This document shows, in pieces, positions 16,545 through 26,131 of a stretch of DNA of 31,748 nt (position 1 is its first letter; every line of letters begins with the position of its first letter). Made by a program: the position numbers and the translations under genes. The notes beneath the pieces are model-generated. The model was not told the DNA's origin. It ran no database searches and saw only the letters and a program-made list of their open reading frames with translations. Origin of the DNA: Alteromonadaceae bacterium. GTDB taxonomy: Bacteria > Pseudomonadota > Gammaproteobacteria > Pseudomonadales > Oleiphilaceae. The stretch is taken from contig JABXHG010000185.1 of the NCBI GenBank assembly GCA_013393545.1, forward strand, positions 1-31,748, in the 5' to 3' direction.

Positions 16545-17062
16545 TGCTCTGTCGTTTGTCTACGGCCTGACGAACTCTGGTCAGAAGCCGGAGCGACAGC
16601 AGTATACCGACACAGATAAAGAGTTTGAACGCTGCCGCCCAATCATTAACGGGCGCGGCCATGAACACGCTTCCGATGCCCGCTCAGATCCAGAGAGACT
16701 GCAACCGGCCCGGAAGCAGAAGCAACCGACCGGAAAACCGTCGGGCGACATCGCGAAGAATCATTGCCACGCAAAGCCGGGCCGTCCATCACACAATATG
16801 ACGTGAGACCCAGGACTTAGCGTGAACCTGAAAACGGAATTATGCGTCAACAGACACGTACCCTGTTCGGCTTCCGCCTGTCTGACAACAGACACGCAGT
16901 TGCCGCTGGTCCAAGACCGATTGGATTAATCCCCACAAGGGATTGATCCGTCTGGCTGCAGCCTGCCTGTATTCAAAGGCCTGCGGCACGCACATCCCGC
17001 TTCGCTGATGCGAGCTCCCCCGGTTTTCTGTCACCAACAGACGACAGGAACCCTTTCTTTCC
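16545..17062 (+). promoter_or_regulatory. Long structured rne 5' leader
   Basis: This stretch of about 520 nt holds no gene I can support. It contains clear hairpins: TGTCTG/CAGACA with an ACAA loop (16879-16894); an 11-bp stem with one G-U pair (16923-16933 with 16939-16949, loop CACAA); and the palindrome GGCTGCAGCC (16954-16963). In E. coli the 361-nt rne leader folds into hairpins through which RNase E senses and degrades its own mRNA; a similar feedback role is inferred here. The rne ribosome site is poor (AGGAA 12 nt from the ATG), which fits a controlled leader. Confidence 0.5.
16601..16629 (-). promoter_or_regulatory. Predicted rluC promoter
   Basis: On the minus strand TTCAAA (16624-16629) and TATACT (16601-16606) are spaced by 17 bp, about 120 nt upstream of the rluC start. 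The -10 is strong and the -35 weak. It would overlap the proposed rne leader and transcribe towards the rne promoter. Confidence 0.4.
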
Positions 17063-20000
17063 ATGAAAAGAATGCTGATTAATGCAACTCATCCCGAGGA
17101 GTTGCGCGTAGCCCTGGTAGACGGCCAAAGGCTGTTTGATCTGGACATTGAATCCAGTACCCGCGAACAGAAAAAGGCCAACATCTACAAGGGCCGTATT
17201 ACCCGCGTTGAGCCCAGCCTCGAAGCCGCTTTCGTTGATTTCGGCGCTGACCGCCACGGCTTTTTGCCGTTGAAAGAAATCTCCAAGGACTACTTCAAGA
17301 AATCCCCCGGCCAGATCGAAGGCAAGATCAACATCAAGGATGTGGTCTCCGAAGGCCAGGAAGTGATCGTTCAGGTAGACAAGGAAGAGCGTGGCAACAA
17401 GGGCGCCGCCCTCACCACCTTCGTTTCACTGGCCGGCCGCTACCTGGTGCTGATGCCCAACAACCCTCGCGCCGGCGGCATTTCCCGCCGAATTGAGGGC
17501 GACGAGCGCGCGCAGCTGAAAGAAGCCATGAACGACGTCCAGACCCCCAAGGGCATGGGCATCATCGTACGCACCGCCGGCATTGGCCGCAGCACCGAAG
17601 AACTGCAGTGGGACCTGGACTACCTGGTCCAGTTCTGGGAAGCCATCACCCAGGCCTCCGAAGAACGCAAGGCCCCGTTCCTGATCCACCAGGAAAGCAA
17701 CGTGATCATCCGCGCCGTGCGTGATTACTTGCGCCAGGACATCGGCGAGGTACTGATCGATGCCGAAACCGTCTACGAAGACGTGCTCAGCTTCGTGCGT
17801 GCCGTGATGCCTACCTTCGAGAACAAGATCAAGCTGTACAAGGACGAAATCCCACTGTTCAGCCGTTACCAGATCGCAGGCCAGATCGAGACCGCGTTCC
17901 AGCGCGAAGTAAAGCTTCGGTCCGGCGGCTCCATCGTGATCGACCCGACCGAAGCGCTGGTGTCCATCGACATCAACTCCTCCCGCGCCACCAAAGGCCA
18001 GGACATCGAGGAAACCGCGCTGCAGACCAACCTGGAAGCGGCCGAAGAAATTGCCCGCCAGCTGCGCCTGCGTGACATGGGCGGCCTGGTGGTCAGCGAC
18101 TTCATCGACATGACCCCGGCCAAGCACCAGCGCGAAGTGGAACAGAAAATGCGTGAAGCCCTGGAAATCGACCGGGCCCGCGTACAGGTAGGCAAGATTT
18201 CTCGCTTCGGTCTGCTGGAGATGTCCCGCCAGCGCCTGCGTCCTTCCCTGGGCGAGACCCGCAGCGAAGTCTGCCCGCGCTGCGAAGGCCAGTGCACCAT
18301 CCGTGGCATCGAATCCCTGGCGCTGTCCATCATGCGCCTGATCTACGAAGAGTCCTCCAAGGAAAAGACCGCCGAAGTCCGCGCCGTGGTGCCGGTTTCC
18401 GTGGCCACCTTCCTGTTGAACGAAAAGCGCAAGCAGCTGGCTGATATCGAAGCCTTGCAGAAAGTCTCCGTGGTAGTGGCACCGGTGCCAAACATGGAAA
18501 CCCCGCACTTTGAAATCATCCGCCTGCGTCAGGATGAAACCACGCCGGAGCACATCTCCAGCCATCAGGTGGCCGACGAGTACAATCAGCGTGAAGAAGA
18601 ACCGGTTGCCGAAGCGCCGGGTACCGAAAAGCCGGTACGCGAGCAGGCGGCCGTAAAAGCCATTCGTCCCTCCGCCCCGGCACCAACCGCCCCCGCGGCC
18701 GCGAAAACCGAGAGTGCCGAAGAGCAGGAAGCCAGCGTATTCCGCAAGCTTGGCCGGAAAATTGCCGATTTTTTCCGTGGCGAAGAACCGGCAGAAAACA
18801 GCCAACAGCGTAGCGGCCAGGATCAGAAGCCGGCATCCAACCGCAACCGGAACGACGACCGCCGCAACCAGCGCCAGGATCGCCGTAAATCCCGTGTAGC
18901 CCGGGACGATCAGCGTTCCGGCAGCAACAACAACCGCAGTGGCAACGACCGTCGCCAGGGCGGCCAGGATAACAAGGGCAGCGACAACAACCGCAGTCGT
19001 AACCGGGGTGGCCGCAATAACCAGAGCCGCCAGAATCAGCAGGACAAGCCGGCTGAAAACAAAGGCAGTGACAACAAGCCTCAAGACAACAAGCCTCAAG
19101 ACAACAAGGGTCAGGACAATAAAGGCGGCGACAACCGCAAGCGCGGCCAGAACCGCAATCGTCCGCAGCGGGACCAGAAGGATGCCGGCAACAAGGATAC
19201 TGGCAACAAGAAGGACAACCGGGACCAGAAGGAACAAAAGGACACCAGGGACCAAAAGAACGGCAACGAGGAGCAGAACCGCAAGCCACGTCGCCCTCGT
19301 AACCGTGACGGTTCACCCACGGAGGCACCGGCCTCTACCCCGGCAGCGCGTAAGGCTGAGCGGTCCGACAAACACGAGAAAGACACTCAGCCCGAAAGCC
19401 TGGTAAACGCCGAGAAGGCACCGGACAACAAGCCGGAGCAGCCCGCCGAGCAAACGCCGGCCAGGGCCGAAAAAGAAGCCAGTGGCAGCAAACCTTCAGG
19501 TCGAAAGCGCAAATCGCAGAAAGCCGATGCCCCGGCCGAAGCGAAAGCCGAGGCCAAGGAAACGCCCAAAGCCGAGGCAGAGACAGCACCCAGGGCCGAG
19601 GACAAGGCAGCGCCAAACGCTGAAGTGAAGGAAGAGGCAAAAACCGAGCCACAGGCTGAAGCCACTGCAGCGGACACCAAGGAGCAGCAGCCGAAAGCAG
19701 AGCAACCGGAAGCAAAAGCAGAGAAGCCAGAGGCCGAAAGCAGCAAACCGGAAACTGCCAAAAAAGCGGAAGCCGAGGAACCGGCAGCTAAAACCGAAGC
19801 TAACGCCAAGGCCGAAGCTGAAGACAAGCCCAAGGCCGACAGCAAATCCGGGCCGAAAGCCGAAGCAGAGGCCGAGCCGAAAGCCGAGCCCGAGCCTAAG
19901 CCGGACTCCACCCCGGAAGCCAAGGCAGAAGCAAAGCCAGCCAGTGAACCGACGAAAGCCGAACTGGCTGATAAGCCGGCGGATGAGCCCAAAGCGGCCG

Positions 20001-20134
20001 AACCGGCAGACACTGCAACAGCTGAAGCAGTAGACGTACCGGTCACCCCGGGCCGCGCCTACAACGATCCACGGGAAGTGCGCAAACGCCAGCGTGCCGC
20101 TGAAGCGGCGAAAAAGGCGGGGAGCGAATCTTAA
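17063..20134 (+). CDS. rne: Ribonuclease E
   Basis: The essential endoribonuclease of mRNA decay and rRNA/tRNA processing, and scaffold of the RNA degradosome at the inner membrane. The 1023-residue protein has an S1 domain (about 39-120), the DNase I-like catalytic domain with Asp303 (SIDINSS) and Asp346 (VVSDFIDM), and the zinc-link CPRC at 404-407, all at the same numbers as in E. coli. The C-terminal half is disordered. It has a probable membrane-targeting amphipathic helix ([16 protein letters not shown], 558-573), a long Arg/Asn/Gln/Asp-rich RNA-binding-like region (about 590-760), an Ala/Lys/Glu-rich tract (about 790-990), and a terminal NDPR motif (1001-1004) followed by [20 protein letters not shown]-type motifs at this place are known in pseudomonad RNase E, where I recall a link to PNPase. 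A UPF0149 gene overlaps its stop codon. Confidence 0.97.
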   Translation: MKRMLINATHPEELRVALVDGQRLFDLDIESSTREQKKANIYKGRITRVEPSLEAAFVDFGADRHGFLPLKEISKDYFKKSPGQIEGKINIKDVVSEGQEVIVQVDKEERGNKGAALTTFVSLAGRYLVLMPNNPRAGGISRRIEGDERAQLKEAMNDVQTPKGMGIIVRTAGIGRSTEELQWDLDYLVQFWEAITQASEERKAPFLIHQESNVIIRAVRDYLRQDIGEVLIDAETVYEDVLSFVRAVMPTFENKIKLYKDEIPLFSRYQIAGQIETAFQREVKLRSGGSIVIDPTEALVSIDINSSRATKGQDIEETALQTNLEAAEEIARQLRLRDMGGLVVSDFIDMTPAKHQREVEQKMREALEIDRARVQVGKISRFGLLEMSRQRLRPSLGETRSEVCPRCEGQCTIRGIESLALSIMRLIYEESSKEKTAEVRAVVPVSVATFLLNEKRKQLADIEALQKVSVVVAPVPNMETPHFEIIRLRQDETTPEHISSHQVADEYNQREEEPVAEAPGTEKPVREQAAVKAIRPSAPAPTAPAAAKTESAEEQEASVFRKLGRKIADFFRGEEPAENSQQRSGQDQKPASNRNRNDDRRNQRQDRRKSRVARDDQRSGSNNNRSGNDRRQGGQDNKGSDNNRSRNRGGRNNQSRQNQQDKPAENKGSDNKPQDNKPQDNKGQDNKGGDNRKRGQNRNRPQRDQKDAGNKDTGNKKDNRDQKEQKDTRDQKNGNEEQNRKPRRPRNRDGSPTEAPASTPAARKAERSDKHEKDTQPESLVNAEKAPDNKPEQPAEQTPARAEKEASGSKPSGRKRKSQKADAPAEAKAEAKETPKAEAETAPRAEDKAAPNAEVKEEAKTEPQAEATAADTKEQQPKAEQPEAKAEKPEAESSKPETAKKAEAEEPAAKTEANAKAEAEDKPKADSKSGPKAEAEAEPKAEPEPKPDSTPEAKAEAKPASEPTKAELADKPADEPKAAEPADTATAEAVDVPVTPGRAYNDPREVRKRQRAAEAAKKAGSES
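19070..19129 (+). repeat. 15-bp tandem repeat inside rne
   Basis: Four copies of a 15-bp unit (GACAACAAGCCTCAA and variants) begin at 19070, 19085, 19100 and 19115. They encode [15 protein letters not shown] and DNKGG in the disordered scaffold region of RNase E. The first two copies are identical, so the tract may vary in copy number between strains without breaking the frame. Confidence 0.8.
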
Positions 20135-20676
20135 TGCTGAGCAATGCCGATATTGAAGCGCTGGAAGACATTCTGTTCGCCGAACCCTGGGGCGATCACG
20201 CTCTGGATTTCTTCGGCTTCCACGGCGTGGTCTGCGCCAGCGTGATCGGGCCGGTCAGCCTGCAGGCGGAAGATCTCTTCCGCCTGGCCACGGGCGCCGA
20301 CACCCTGCCCGACACCGGCGTGCCGGAGATCTTCTCCCGCTGCGCCCGTCAACTGGGCGAAGACATGGCTCACGCCCTGGACATGGGCCAGCCACTGGAA
20401 TTGCCGGAACCGGAAGACGGCGACCCGATGAACGCCCTGGAAAACTGGTGTGCGGGTTTTGTCGACACCTTCCTGGAACACGAGGAAAGCTGGCTGGAAG
20501 CCGCTGCCGAGGAAGAAGTGGCGGACCTGATGGTGCCCATGCTGACACTGTCCGGACTGTTCGAGGACGACGACTTCACCAAAGTGCGCAACGACGAGAA
20601 ACTCTCTGCGCGCATGGCCGAAGCCATTCCCGACTCGCTAACCGATCTTTACCTGCTGTTCCACGCGCCGGACTGA
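20134..20676 (+). CDS. UPF0149 (YgfB/YecA-like) family protein
   Basis: A very acidic 180-residue protein resembling the UPF0149 family: LSNADIEALEDILF at the N-terminus, LDFFGFHGVVCASVIGP, then WCAGFVDTFLEHEESWLE (about 108-125). It has no C-terminal zinc SEC-C motif, so it is nearer to YgfB than to YecA. YgfB in Pseudomonas aeruginosa has been tied to beta-lactam resistance regulation; I do not claim that role here. Its ATG shares a base with the rne stop (TAATG) and has GGGGAG upstream, so it is probably co-translated with RNase E. Confidence 0.75.
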   Translation: MLSNADIEALEDILFAEPWGDHALDFFGFHGVVCASVIGPVSLQAEDLFRLATGADTLPDTGVPEIFSRCARQLGEDMAHALDMGQPLELPEPEDGDPMNALENWCAGFVDTFLEHEESWLEAAAEEEVADLMVPMLTLSGLFEDDDFTKVRNDEKLSARMAEAIPDSLTDLYLLFHAPD

Positions 20677-20679
20677 ACC

Positions 20680-21552
20680 TCAGTTCAGTATCGGTTGCCG
20701 GAAATGATGCCAGACGGGGTCCAACCCCTCTGGCATTTTTTCTATACGCCCCAGCTCACACCAGGCTGCTCCCGGGAAATGGAAATCACTGCCCTGCGAG
20801 GCCAGCAAACCCTGTCGCCGCGCCAGCTCGGCGACAAAGCCCAGATCACCACTGGACTGGCCGGAGACCGAAACCTCAATCCCCCGGCCACCCGCCGCGA
20901 TGAAATCCGTCGTCAGCGCCCTCAGCTTGGTCGCAGTGATCTTGTATTTACGCGGGTGCGCCAGCACTGAAATGCCACCGGCGGCTTCAATCCATTGCAC
21001 CACCTCCGCCAGCTCCGGCCAGCAGGCCTTTACATCCCCCGGTTTGCCGGCGCCAAGATAGCGTTTGAACGCCATATCCATCCGCGTCACCACGCCTTCA
21101 TCCATCAGCACCCGGGCAAAGTGCGGTCGGCCGGGAACATCACCACCCGCATGGGCCGTGGCCTTCGCCAGCAGATCGTCCACCTTTAGCTTTGACAACT
21201 TATCGGCGATCAAACGGGCACGCTGCCAACGGTTGTCGTTCTGTTGTTCAAGCAAGGCAAGAAACGCCGGGTTCCTGTGATCAAAATCCAGCCCGACAAT
21301 GTGAATGGTGTTGCTGCGCCAGACGCAGGACAATTCGATACCGTTGATTAGCGTCAATCCGGCCCCGGCTGCCGCGTCCCGTGCCGCTGCCAGGCCCTCG
21401 ATGGTGTCGTGGTCAGTCAGCGCCAGATGGGTTACCCCTTTCTCACTGGCGCGGGCCACCAGGTCCGCCGGCGCGAGGGCGCCATCGGAGGCGGTACTGT
21501 GACAATGCAGGTCGATGCAGGGCTGGAGGTCTTGAGGTATAGTCACTGGCAT
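20680..21552 (-). CDS. rnm: PHP-domain nuclease/phosphatase, RNase AM (YciV/TrpH) type
   Basis: A 290-residue PHP-domain enzyme. In E. coli the homologue YciV (Rnm) trims the 5' ends of 23S and 5S rRNA as a 5'-3' exoribonuclease, and related proteins hydrolyse 3',5'-nucleoside bisphosphates. Metal-binding motifs are visible: DLHCHSTASDG (His16, His18, Asp23), LALTDHDT (Asp47, His48), GIELS (Glu), ISVLAHPRKY (His) and GSDFHFPG near the C-terminus. It is convergent with the UPF0149 gene, only 3 bp apart, with a small CTGAAC/GTTCAG inverted repeat over the junction, and divergent from yciI. Confidence 0.88.
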   Translation of the reverse strand: MPVTIPQDLQPCIDLHCHSTASDGALAPADLVARASEKGVTHLALTDHDTIEGLAAARDAAAGAGLTLINGIELSCVWRSNTIHIVGLDFDHRNPAFLALLEQQNDNRWQRARLIADKLSKLKVDDLLAKATAHAGGDVPGRPHFARVLMDEGVVTRMDMAFKRYLGAGKPGDVKACWPELAEVVQWIEAAGGISVLAHPRKYKITATKLRALTTDFIAAGGRGIEVSVSGQSSGDLGFVAELARRQGLLASQGSDFHFPGAAWCELGRIEKMPEGLDPVWHHFRQPILN

Positions 21553-21630
21553 TCCGTTCAGAACATGGAGCGTGCCAGTGTACCAGCCCTGATATCAGCG
21601 CCCCAGCCAAAACGCCGTTAAGGAGACCCC

Positions 21631-21930
21631 ATGTATTACGCCATTATCAGTGAAGATGTGCCCGATAGCCTGCGCCTGCGCCAACAGGCCCGCGCCGACC
21701 ACCTGGCGCGCCTGCAGGCATTGAAAGAAGACGGCCGCCTGCTGATTGCTGGTCCGCATCCGGCTATCGACACCCCCGACCCGGGCGAAGCCGGCTTCAG
21801 CGGCAGCCTGGTCATTGCCGAGTTTGAATCCCTGGAACAGGCAAGGCACTGGGCCGATGAAGACCCTTACGTGGCAGCCGGTGTCTACAAGTCTGTTGCC
21901 GTAAAGCCCTACAAGGTAGTACTGCCCTGA
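21631..21930 (+). CDS. yciI: YciI family protein
   Basis: A 99-residue protein of the YciI/YCII-related fold (dimeric ferredoxin-like). [28 protein letters not shown] at the N-terminus, [10 protein letters not shown] and [12 protein letters not shown] are typical. The family keeps a His-Asp pair (His24 and Asp79 region) thought to form an active site, but its reaction is not established. The ribosome site AAGGAG is strong. It is divergent from the PHP-domain gene, as in many gammaproteobacteria. Confidence 0.9.
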   Translation: MYYAIISEDVPDSLRLRQQARADHLARLQALKEDGRLLIAGPHPAIDTPDPGEAGFSGSLVIAEFESLEQARHWADEDPYVAAGVYKSVAVKPYKVVLP

Positions 21931-22060
21931 GGCAGCGCGCCAACTGAGTCACATCACGGCCTGCATGAGCTGATTGTAACGACAAGTTACTTGATTGCTT
22001 TAAACCCTGTGACAAAATTGGCGCCAACATTCACCTCAACCCATACGCCAGGACATGTCC

Positions 22061-22729
22061 GTGACACCCTTTCGTTTAACCATTGCAGCCCTGCTTATCT
22101 TCAGTTCCATTTCGGTAGCCCAGGCCCGTACCGTATGGGTCGACGACCAGATCTACCTGCCCCTGCGCGCCGGGGCCGGCAACCAGTACCGAATCATCCA
22201 GAACGCCATGCCCAGCGGCACAGCCCTGGAAGTATTGGAAACCGGCAGCGAGTTCACGCGGGTACGCACGCCACAGGGTCGGGAAGGCTGGGTACGCAGC
22301 CAATACCTGAGCAATGAGCCGATTGCTGCTACTCTGTTGGAAGACGCACGGAACGAACTGCAAACAGCCAGAGAGCGGCTGGACGAGCTGAGCGCCAAGC
22401 TCGCGGAAGTCACCGAGCAACGGGACAACCTGAGCAGCCGGGAAAACATCCTTTCGAGCCGCGCCGAAGAGCTGCAGACGGAACTGACCCGCATCAAGAA
22501 CGTGGCGGCTGATTCCCTTAACCTGCAAAAACGCAATGAGGAACTGGTTCAGGAAAACCAGCAGCTGAACCACCAACTGGAAGTACTGACGGTTGAAAAC
22601 GAGCGCCTTGAGTCCAACAAGCAATCGGACTTCATGTTACTCGGGGCCGGGCTGGTATTTGGCGGCGTGCTGCTGGCGCTGGTCATCCCCATGCTCAAAC
22701 CCACCAGGAAAAACGATACTTGGGCCTGA
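22061..22729 (+). CDS. SH3-domain membrane protein (TIGR04211/YgiM type)
   Basis: A protein of about 222 residues with an N-terminal signal peptide (ending VAQA), a bacterial SH3 domain (WVDDQIYLPLRAGAGNQYRII to GWVRSQYLS), a long coiled coil (LLEDARNELQTARERLDEL to ERLESN) and a C-terminal membrane helix (FMLLGAGLVFGGVLLALVIPML) with a short basic cytoplasmic tail. This is the YgiM layout, facing the periplasm and probably touching peptidoglycan. The start may be the ATG at 22055, but AGGA lies only 1 nt from it and 7 nt from the GTG at 22061, so I prefer the GTG. A PilZ gene follows after 4 bp. Confidence 0.88.
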   Translation: MTPFRLTIAALLIFSSISVAQARTVWVDDQIYLPLRAGAGNQYRIIQNAMPSGTALEVLETGSEFTRVRTPQGREGWVRSQYLSNEPIAATLLEDARNELQTARERLDELSAKLAEVTEQRDNLSSRENILSSRAEELQTELTRIKNVAADSLNLQKRNEELVQENQQLNHQLEVLTVENERLESNKQSDFMLLGAGLVFGGVLLALVIPMLKPTRKNDTWA

Positions 22730-22733
22730 TGCC

Positions 22734-23027
22734 ATGCAAGACTATGCGGAAAAACGGGACTTTCACCGGATGCGGGTAGATGCCCACATTCACATCACCG
22801 ACAGCCAGGGCGACACCCTGATTGGCACCTGTCGGGATCTCAGCGCCACCGGTATGCAGCTGTCGGTAAGCCGGCCGTTCGAGATCGGGGAAACCCTGCA
22901 GACACGGATGGAATCGGCGGGCGCCCAGACCCCGGCGCTGGAAACCGAATGCGAGGTGGTGCGTTGCGAGCCAGCCGACAGCGGCGGATACCTGCTGGGC
23001 ATTACCATCAACCAGGTTACTCGCTAA
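22734..23027 (+). CDS. PilZ domain protein, predicted c-di-GMP binder
   Basis: A 97-residue single-domain PilZ protein. Both c-di-GMP contact motifs are present: RxxxR (Arg8 and Arg12 in KRDFHRMR) and DxSxxG (Asp35, Ser37, Gly40 in DLSATG). It is therefore unlike the degenerate type IV pilus PilZ that sits beside holB in pseudomonads. The start ATG at 22734 follows the SH3 gene stop by 4 bp, so the two form an operon and the PilZ protein may act on or with the SH3 membrane protein. A strong terminator follows. Confidence 0.88.
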   Translation: MQDYAEKRDFHRMRVDAHIHITDSQGDTLIGTCRDLSATGMQLSVSRPFEIGETLQTRMESAGAQTPALETECEVVRCEPADSGGYLLGITINQVTR

Positions 23028-23062
23028 CGCAAAGCCCTTGCTAAACCAAGGCATTTGCCAGT

Positions 23063-23095
23063 AAAAAAGGCGGCCCCGCAAGGAGCCGCCTTTTT
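23063..23095. terminator. Bidirectional terminator between pilZ-type gene and rraA
   Basis: GGCGGC (23069-23074) pairs with GCCGCC (23085-23090) around a 10-nt loop, with six A on the left and five T on the right. It serves the SH3/PilZ operon on the plus strand and rraA on the minus strand. Confidence 0.85.
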
Positions 23096-23114
23096 ATCTG
23101 CCTGCAAGCGCCGA

Positions 23115-23594
23115 TTATACCAGCGGCTTCTCGCTGACAATGATGCCGTTGTTGTCGGCGTACACATAATGACCCGGCTGGAAAGTCACGCCATGGAAGG
23201 TCACCGGCACGTTCAGATCACCAATGCCGCGCTTGGCGGTCTTGCGGGGCACCGTGCCCAGCGCCTGAACGCCCAGATTGGTGGCGCCGATTTCGTCCAC
23301 GTCGCGGATGCAGCCGTAAATGATCAGGCCGGCCCAGCCATTCTCGGCCGCCTTCTCCGCCAGCATATCCCCCAGCAGCGCGTTGCGCTTGGAAGCGCCG
23401 CCATCAACCACCATCACACGGCCGTTGCCCGGCTGACCAACCTGCTCCTTGACCACCGAGTTGTCCTCGTGGCACTTCACGGTGGCGATCTCACCACCAA
23501 ACTGACGGATACCGCCATAGTTGTTGAAGCCAGGCTCAACCACCTGAACTTCCGGGAACTCGTCGCACAAATCCGGCGTAATAATCTTGCTCAC
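23115..23594 (-). CDS. rraA: Ribonuclease E activity regulator RraA
   Basis: RraA binds RNase E and lowers its activity, changing the stability of many mRNAs; it forms a ring-shaped trimer. The 159-residue product matches the E. coli protein in length and has [56 protein letters not shown] and a C-terminus ending in a short acidic and hydrophobic tail. The start is a GTG at 23594 with AAGGAG 7 nt upstream. It lies 32 bp after ppsA on the same strand and may be co-transcribed with it. Its target, rne, is also in this window. Confidence 0.95.
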   Translation of the reverse strand: MSKIITPDLCDEFPEVQVVEPGFNNYGGIRQFGGEIATVKCHEDNSVVKEQVGQPGNGRVMVVDGGASKRNALLGDMLAEKAAENGWAGLIIYGCIRDVDEIGATNLGVQALGTVPRKTAKRGIGDLNVPVTFHGVTFQPGHYVYADNNGIIVSEKPLV

Positions 23595-23626
23595 GTTTCG
23601 CTCCTTTTGCCTGTAAGGTTTTGTGG

Positions 23627-25999
23627 TTAATCGGTCTTTTCGTCAGCCAGGAAGAACCAGGTATCCATGACCGAATCCGGGTTCAGAGACACAGAATCAA
23701 TACCGTGTTCCATCAGCCACTTGGCCAGGTCCGGGTGATCCGACGGCCCCTGGCCGCAGATACCCACGTATTTGCCCGCGCGGTTGCACGCCTGAATGGC
23801 GTTGGCCAGAAGTTTTTTCACCGCCTCGTTACGCTCGTCAAACAGGTGAGCGATAATGCCGGAATCCCGGTCCAGCCCCAGGGTCAGCTGGGTCAGGTCG
23901 TTGGGGCCGATGGAGAAGCCATCGAAGTGCTCCAGGAACTCGTCCGCCAGCAGCGCGTTGGCCGGCAGTTCGCACATCATGATCACTCGCAGGCCATTCT
24001 CACCCCGCTTCAGGCCATTTTCCGCCAGCAGGTTCACCACCTGCTCGGCTTCGCCCACGGTGCGTACGAACGGCACCATCACTTCCACGTTGGTCAGACC
24101 CATCTCGTCGCGCACACGCTTGAGTGCCCGGCATTCCAGCTCGAAACAGTCACGGAAGGTGTCGGAGATATAGCGGGACGCGCCCCGGAAACCGAGCATC
24201 GGGTTTTCTTCATCCGGCTCGTACAGGGTGCCGCCAATCAGGTTGGCGTATTCATTGGATTTGAAATCAGACAGGCGCACAATCACTTTTTTCGGCGTGA
24301 ACGCGGCCGCCAGGGTGGAGATGCCTTCCACCAGCTTATCCACGTAGAAGTCCACTGGAGAAGCATAACCGGCAGTGCGCTTTTCAACAGTCTGTTTAAT
24401 GTCACCTGGCAGGCCGTCAAAGTTCAGCAGCGCCTTGGGGTGAACGCCGATCATCCGGTTGATAATGAATTCCAGCCGGGCCAGGCCCACGCCTTCGTTC
24501 GGCAATGCCTGGAAATCAAACGCCCGGTCCGGGTTGCCCACGTTCATCATGATCTTGAACGGAATGTCGGGCATGGAATCCACGGTGTTCTCGCGCAGTT
24601 CAAAATCCAGCGCGCCTTCGTAGATCATGCCGGTGTCGCCCTCGGCGCAGGATACGGTGACTTCCTGACCGTCTTTCAGCAAATCGGTGGCCTCCCCACA
24701 ACCTACTACGGCGGGAATGCCCAACTCCCGGGCAATAATGGCCGCGTGGCAGGTGCGCCCGCCACGGTCGGTAACAATGGCGGAGGCGCGCTTCATCACC
24801 GGTTCCCAATCCGGGTCGGTCATGTCGGTCACCAGTACATCGCCCGGCTGCACCTTGTCCATCTCACCGATGCTGTCTACCACCCGCACCGGGCCGCTGC
24901 CGATCTTGTGGCCGATACTGCGGCCTTCCACCAGCACCTTGCCGGTTTCTTTCAGCAAATAGCGCTCCATGACATTGGCGCCCACCCGGCTTTTAACCGT
25001 TTCCGGCCGCGCCTGCACGATGTAGATCTGACCGTCATCACCGTCTTTGGCCCATTCGATGTCCATCGGGCGGTTGTAGTGTTTCTCGATGATCATGGCC
25101 TGCTTGGCCAGTTCTTCCACTTCCGCGTCGGTGATGGAGAAGCGGTTGCGGTCTTCCGGCTCCACTTTGACCGTTTCCACGTACTGGCCGTGGCCGGGCT
25201 CGGAATGGTAAACCATTTTGATGGCTTTGCTGCCCAGGTTACGGCGCAGTACCGCCGGGCGACCCGCTTCCAGCGTGCCCTTGTGCACGTAGAACTCATC
25301 CGGGTTCACCGCGCCCTGTACCACCGTTTCGCCCAGGCCGTAGGACGAAGTGATGAACACGGCATCACGGAAGCCGGATTCAGTGTCCAGAGTAAACATC
25401 ACCCCGCTGGCAGCGGTTTCACTGCGCACCATTTTCTGGATGCCGGCAGAAAGGGCCACCAGTTTGTGGTCAAAGCCGTGGTGCACGCGGTAGGAAATGG
25501 CGCGATCGTTGAACAGGGAGGCAAACACTTCTTTCACGGTGTGGCGTACCTGATCCAACCCCACCACATTCAGGAAAGTTTCCTGCTGGCCGGCAAAGGA
25601 GGCATCCGGCAAGTCTTCGGCCGTGGCCGATGAGCGCACCGCCACCGCGATTTGTTCGTTGCCGTCCTGCAGCTCGGCAAAAGCCTCTTTCAGGGTGTTA
25701 TCGAGCACATCCGGGAACGGCGTATCCACTACCCACTGGCGAATCTGTGCGCCAACGCGGGCCAGTTCGTTAACGTCATTCACATCCAGGGCGTCCAGCG
25801 CTTCGTCAATACGCTCTTTCAGGCCGTCGGTTGCCAGAAATTCGCGGTAGGCGTGAGCCGTGGTGGCAAAACCACCGGGCACCCGGACACCGGCATTGGC
25901 GAGATTACTGATCATTTCACCGAGAGAGGCGTTTTTGCCACCAACCCGGTCCACATCATTCATGCCCAGGTGGTCAAACCAGATAATGTAATCTTCCAA
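23627..25999 (-). CDS. ppsA: Phosphoenolpyruvate synthase
   Basis: Makes PEP from pyruvate, ATP and water for gluconeogenesis. The 790-residue protein is the usual length. It has the N-terminal ATP-grasp domain ([33 protein letters not shown]), the swivelling phospho-histidine domain with His418 in [21 protein letters not shown], and the C-terminal TIM barrel ([33 protein letters not shown], Cys748 in GICGQGPSD). The start is a TTG at 25999 (MEDYIIWFD) with GGGAGA 6 nt upstream; there is no nearby ATG in frame. It is divergent from its regulator gene ppsR, the standard pairing. Confidence 0.97.
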   Translation of the reverse strand: MEDYIIWFDHLGMNDVDRVGGKNASLGEMISNLANAGVRVPGGFATTAHAYREFLATDGLKERIDEALDALDVNDVNELARVGAQIRQWVVDTPFPDVLDNTLKEAFAELQDGNEQIAVAVRSSATAEDLPDASFAGQQETFLNVVGLDQVRHTVKEVFASLFNDRAISYRVHHGFDHKLVALSAGIQKMVRSETAASGVMFTLDTESGFRDAVFITSSYGLGETVVQGAVNPDEFYVHKGTLEAGRPAVLRRNLGSKAIKMVYHSEPGHGQYVETVKVEPEDRNRFSITDAEVEELAKQAMIIEKHYNRPMDIEWAKDGDDGQIYIVQARPETVKSRVGANVMERYLLKETGKVLVEGRSIGHKIGSGPVRVVDSIGEMDKVQPGDVLVTDMTDPDWEPVMKRASAIVTDRGGRTCHAAIIARELGIPAVVGCGEATDLLKDGQEVTVSCAEGDTGMIYEGALDFELRENTVDSMPDIPFKIMMNVGNPDRAFDFQALPNEGVGLARLEFIINRMIGVHPKALLNFDGLPGDIKQTVEKRTAGYASPVDFYVDKLVEGISTLAAAFTPKKVIVRLSDFKSNEYANLIGGTLYEPDEENPMLGFRGASRYISDTFRDCFELECRALKRVRDEMGLTNVEVMVPFVRTVGEAEQVVNLLAENGLKRGENGLRVIMMCELPANALLADEFLEHFDGFSIGPNDLTQLTLGLDRDSGIIAHLFDERNEAVKKLLANAIQACNRAGKYVGICGQGPSDHPDLAKWLMEHGIDSVSLNPDSVMDTWFFLADEKTD

Positions 26000-26044
26000 A
26001 GCGTGTCTCCCTTGAATCTGAATGGCGCAGAGTCTCGAATGTGT

Positions 26045-26098
26045 GGGTTATGATACTGTAACCCGGATAATTTACCTAGGGAGTCAAGTCAAGACTCC
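26045..26098. promoter_or_regulatory. Inverted repeats in the ppsA/ppsR divergent region
   Basis: Two short palindromes lie in the gap of about 130 bp: GGGTTA/TAACCC (26045-26064) and GGAGTC/GACTCC (about 26080-26098). A minus-strand promoter candidate (TTGACT at 26087-26092, weak TATCCG at 26064-26069, 17-bp spacer) overlaps both. They could be operator sites, but no regulator can be named from the sequence. Confidence 0.35.
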
Positions 26099-26131
26099 TT
26101 GAAAACAGCCAACACCGGACCGGATATATCC

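Noticed and set aside
16510..16806. Small frame of 98 residues in the rne leader (plus strand)
   Set aside because: It begins inside the predicted -35 box, has no ribosome site, and its composition does not look coding; the stretch is better explained as an untranslated leader.
17426..19255. A 609-residue open frame on the minus strand inside rne
   Set aside because: It is antisense to conserved RNase E catalytic codons, the translation has long Leu/Val/Ala runs typical of the complement of a GC-rich gene, and no domain is recognisable.
23621..25633. A 670-residue open frame on the plus strand inside ppsA
   Set aside because: It is the complement of ppsA, which carries all PEP synthase motifs in the other strand; the His/Gln/Val-rich translation resembles no family.
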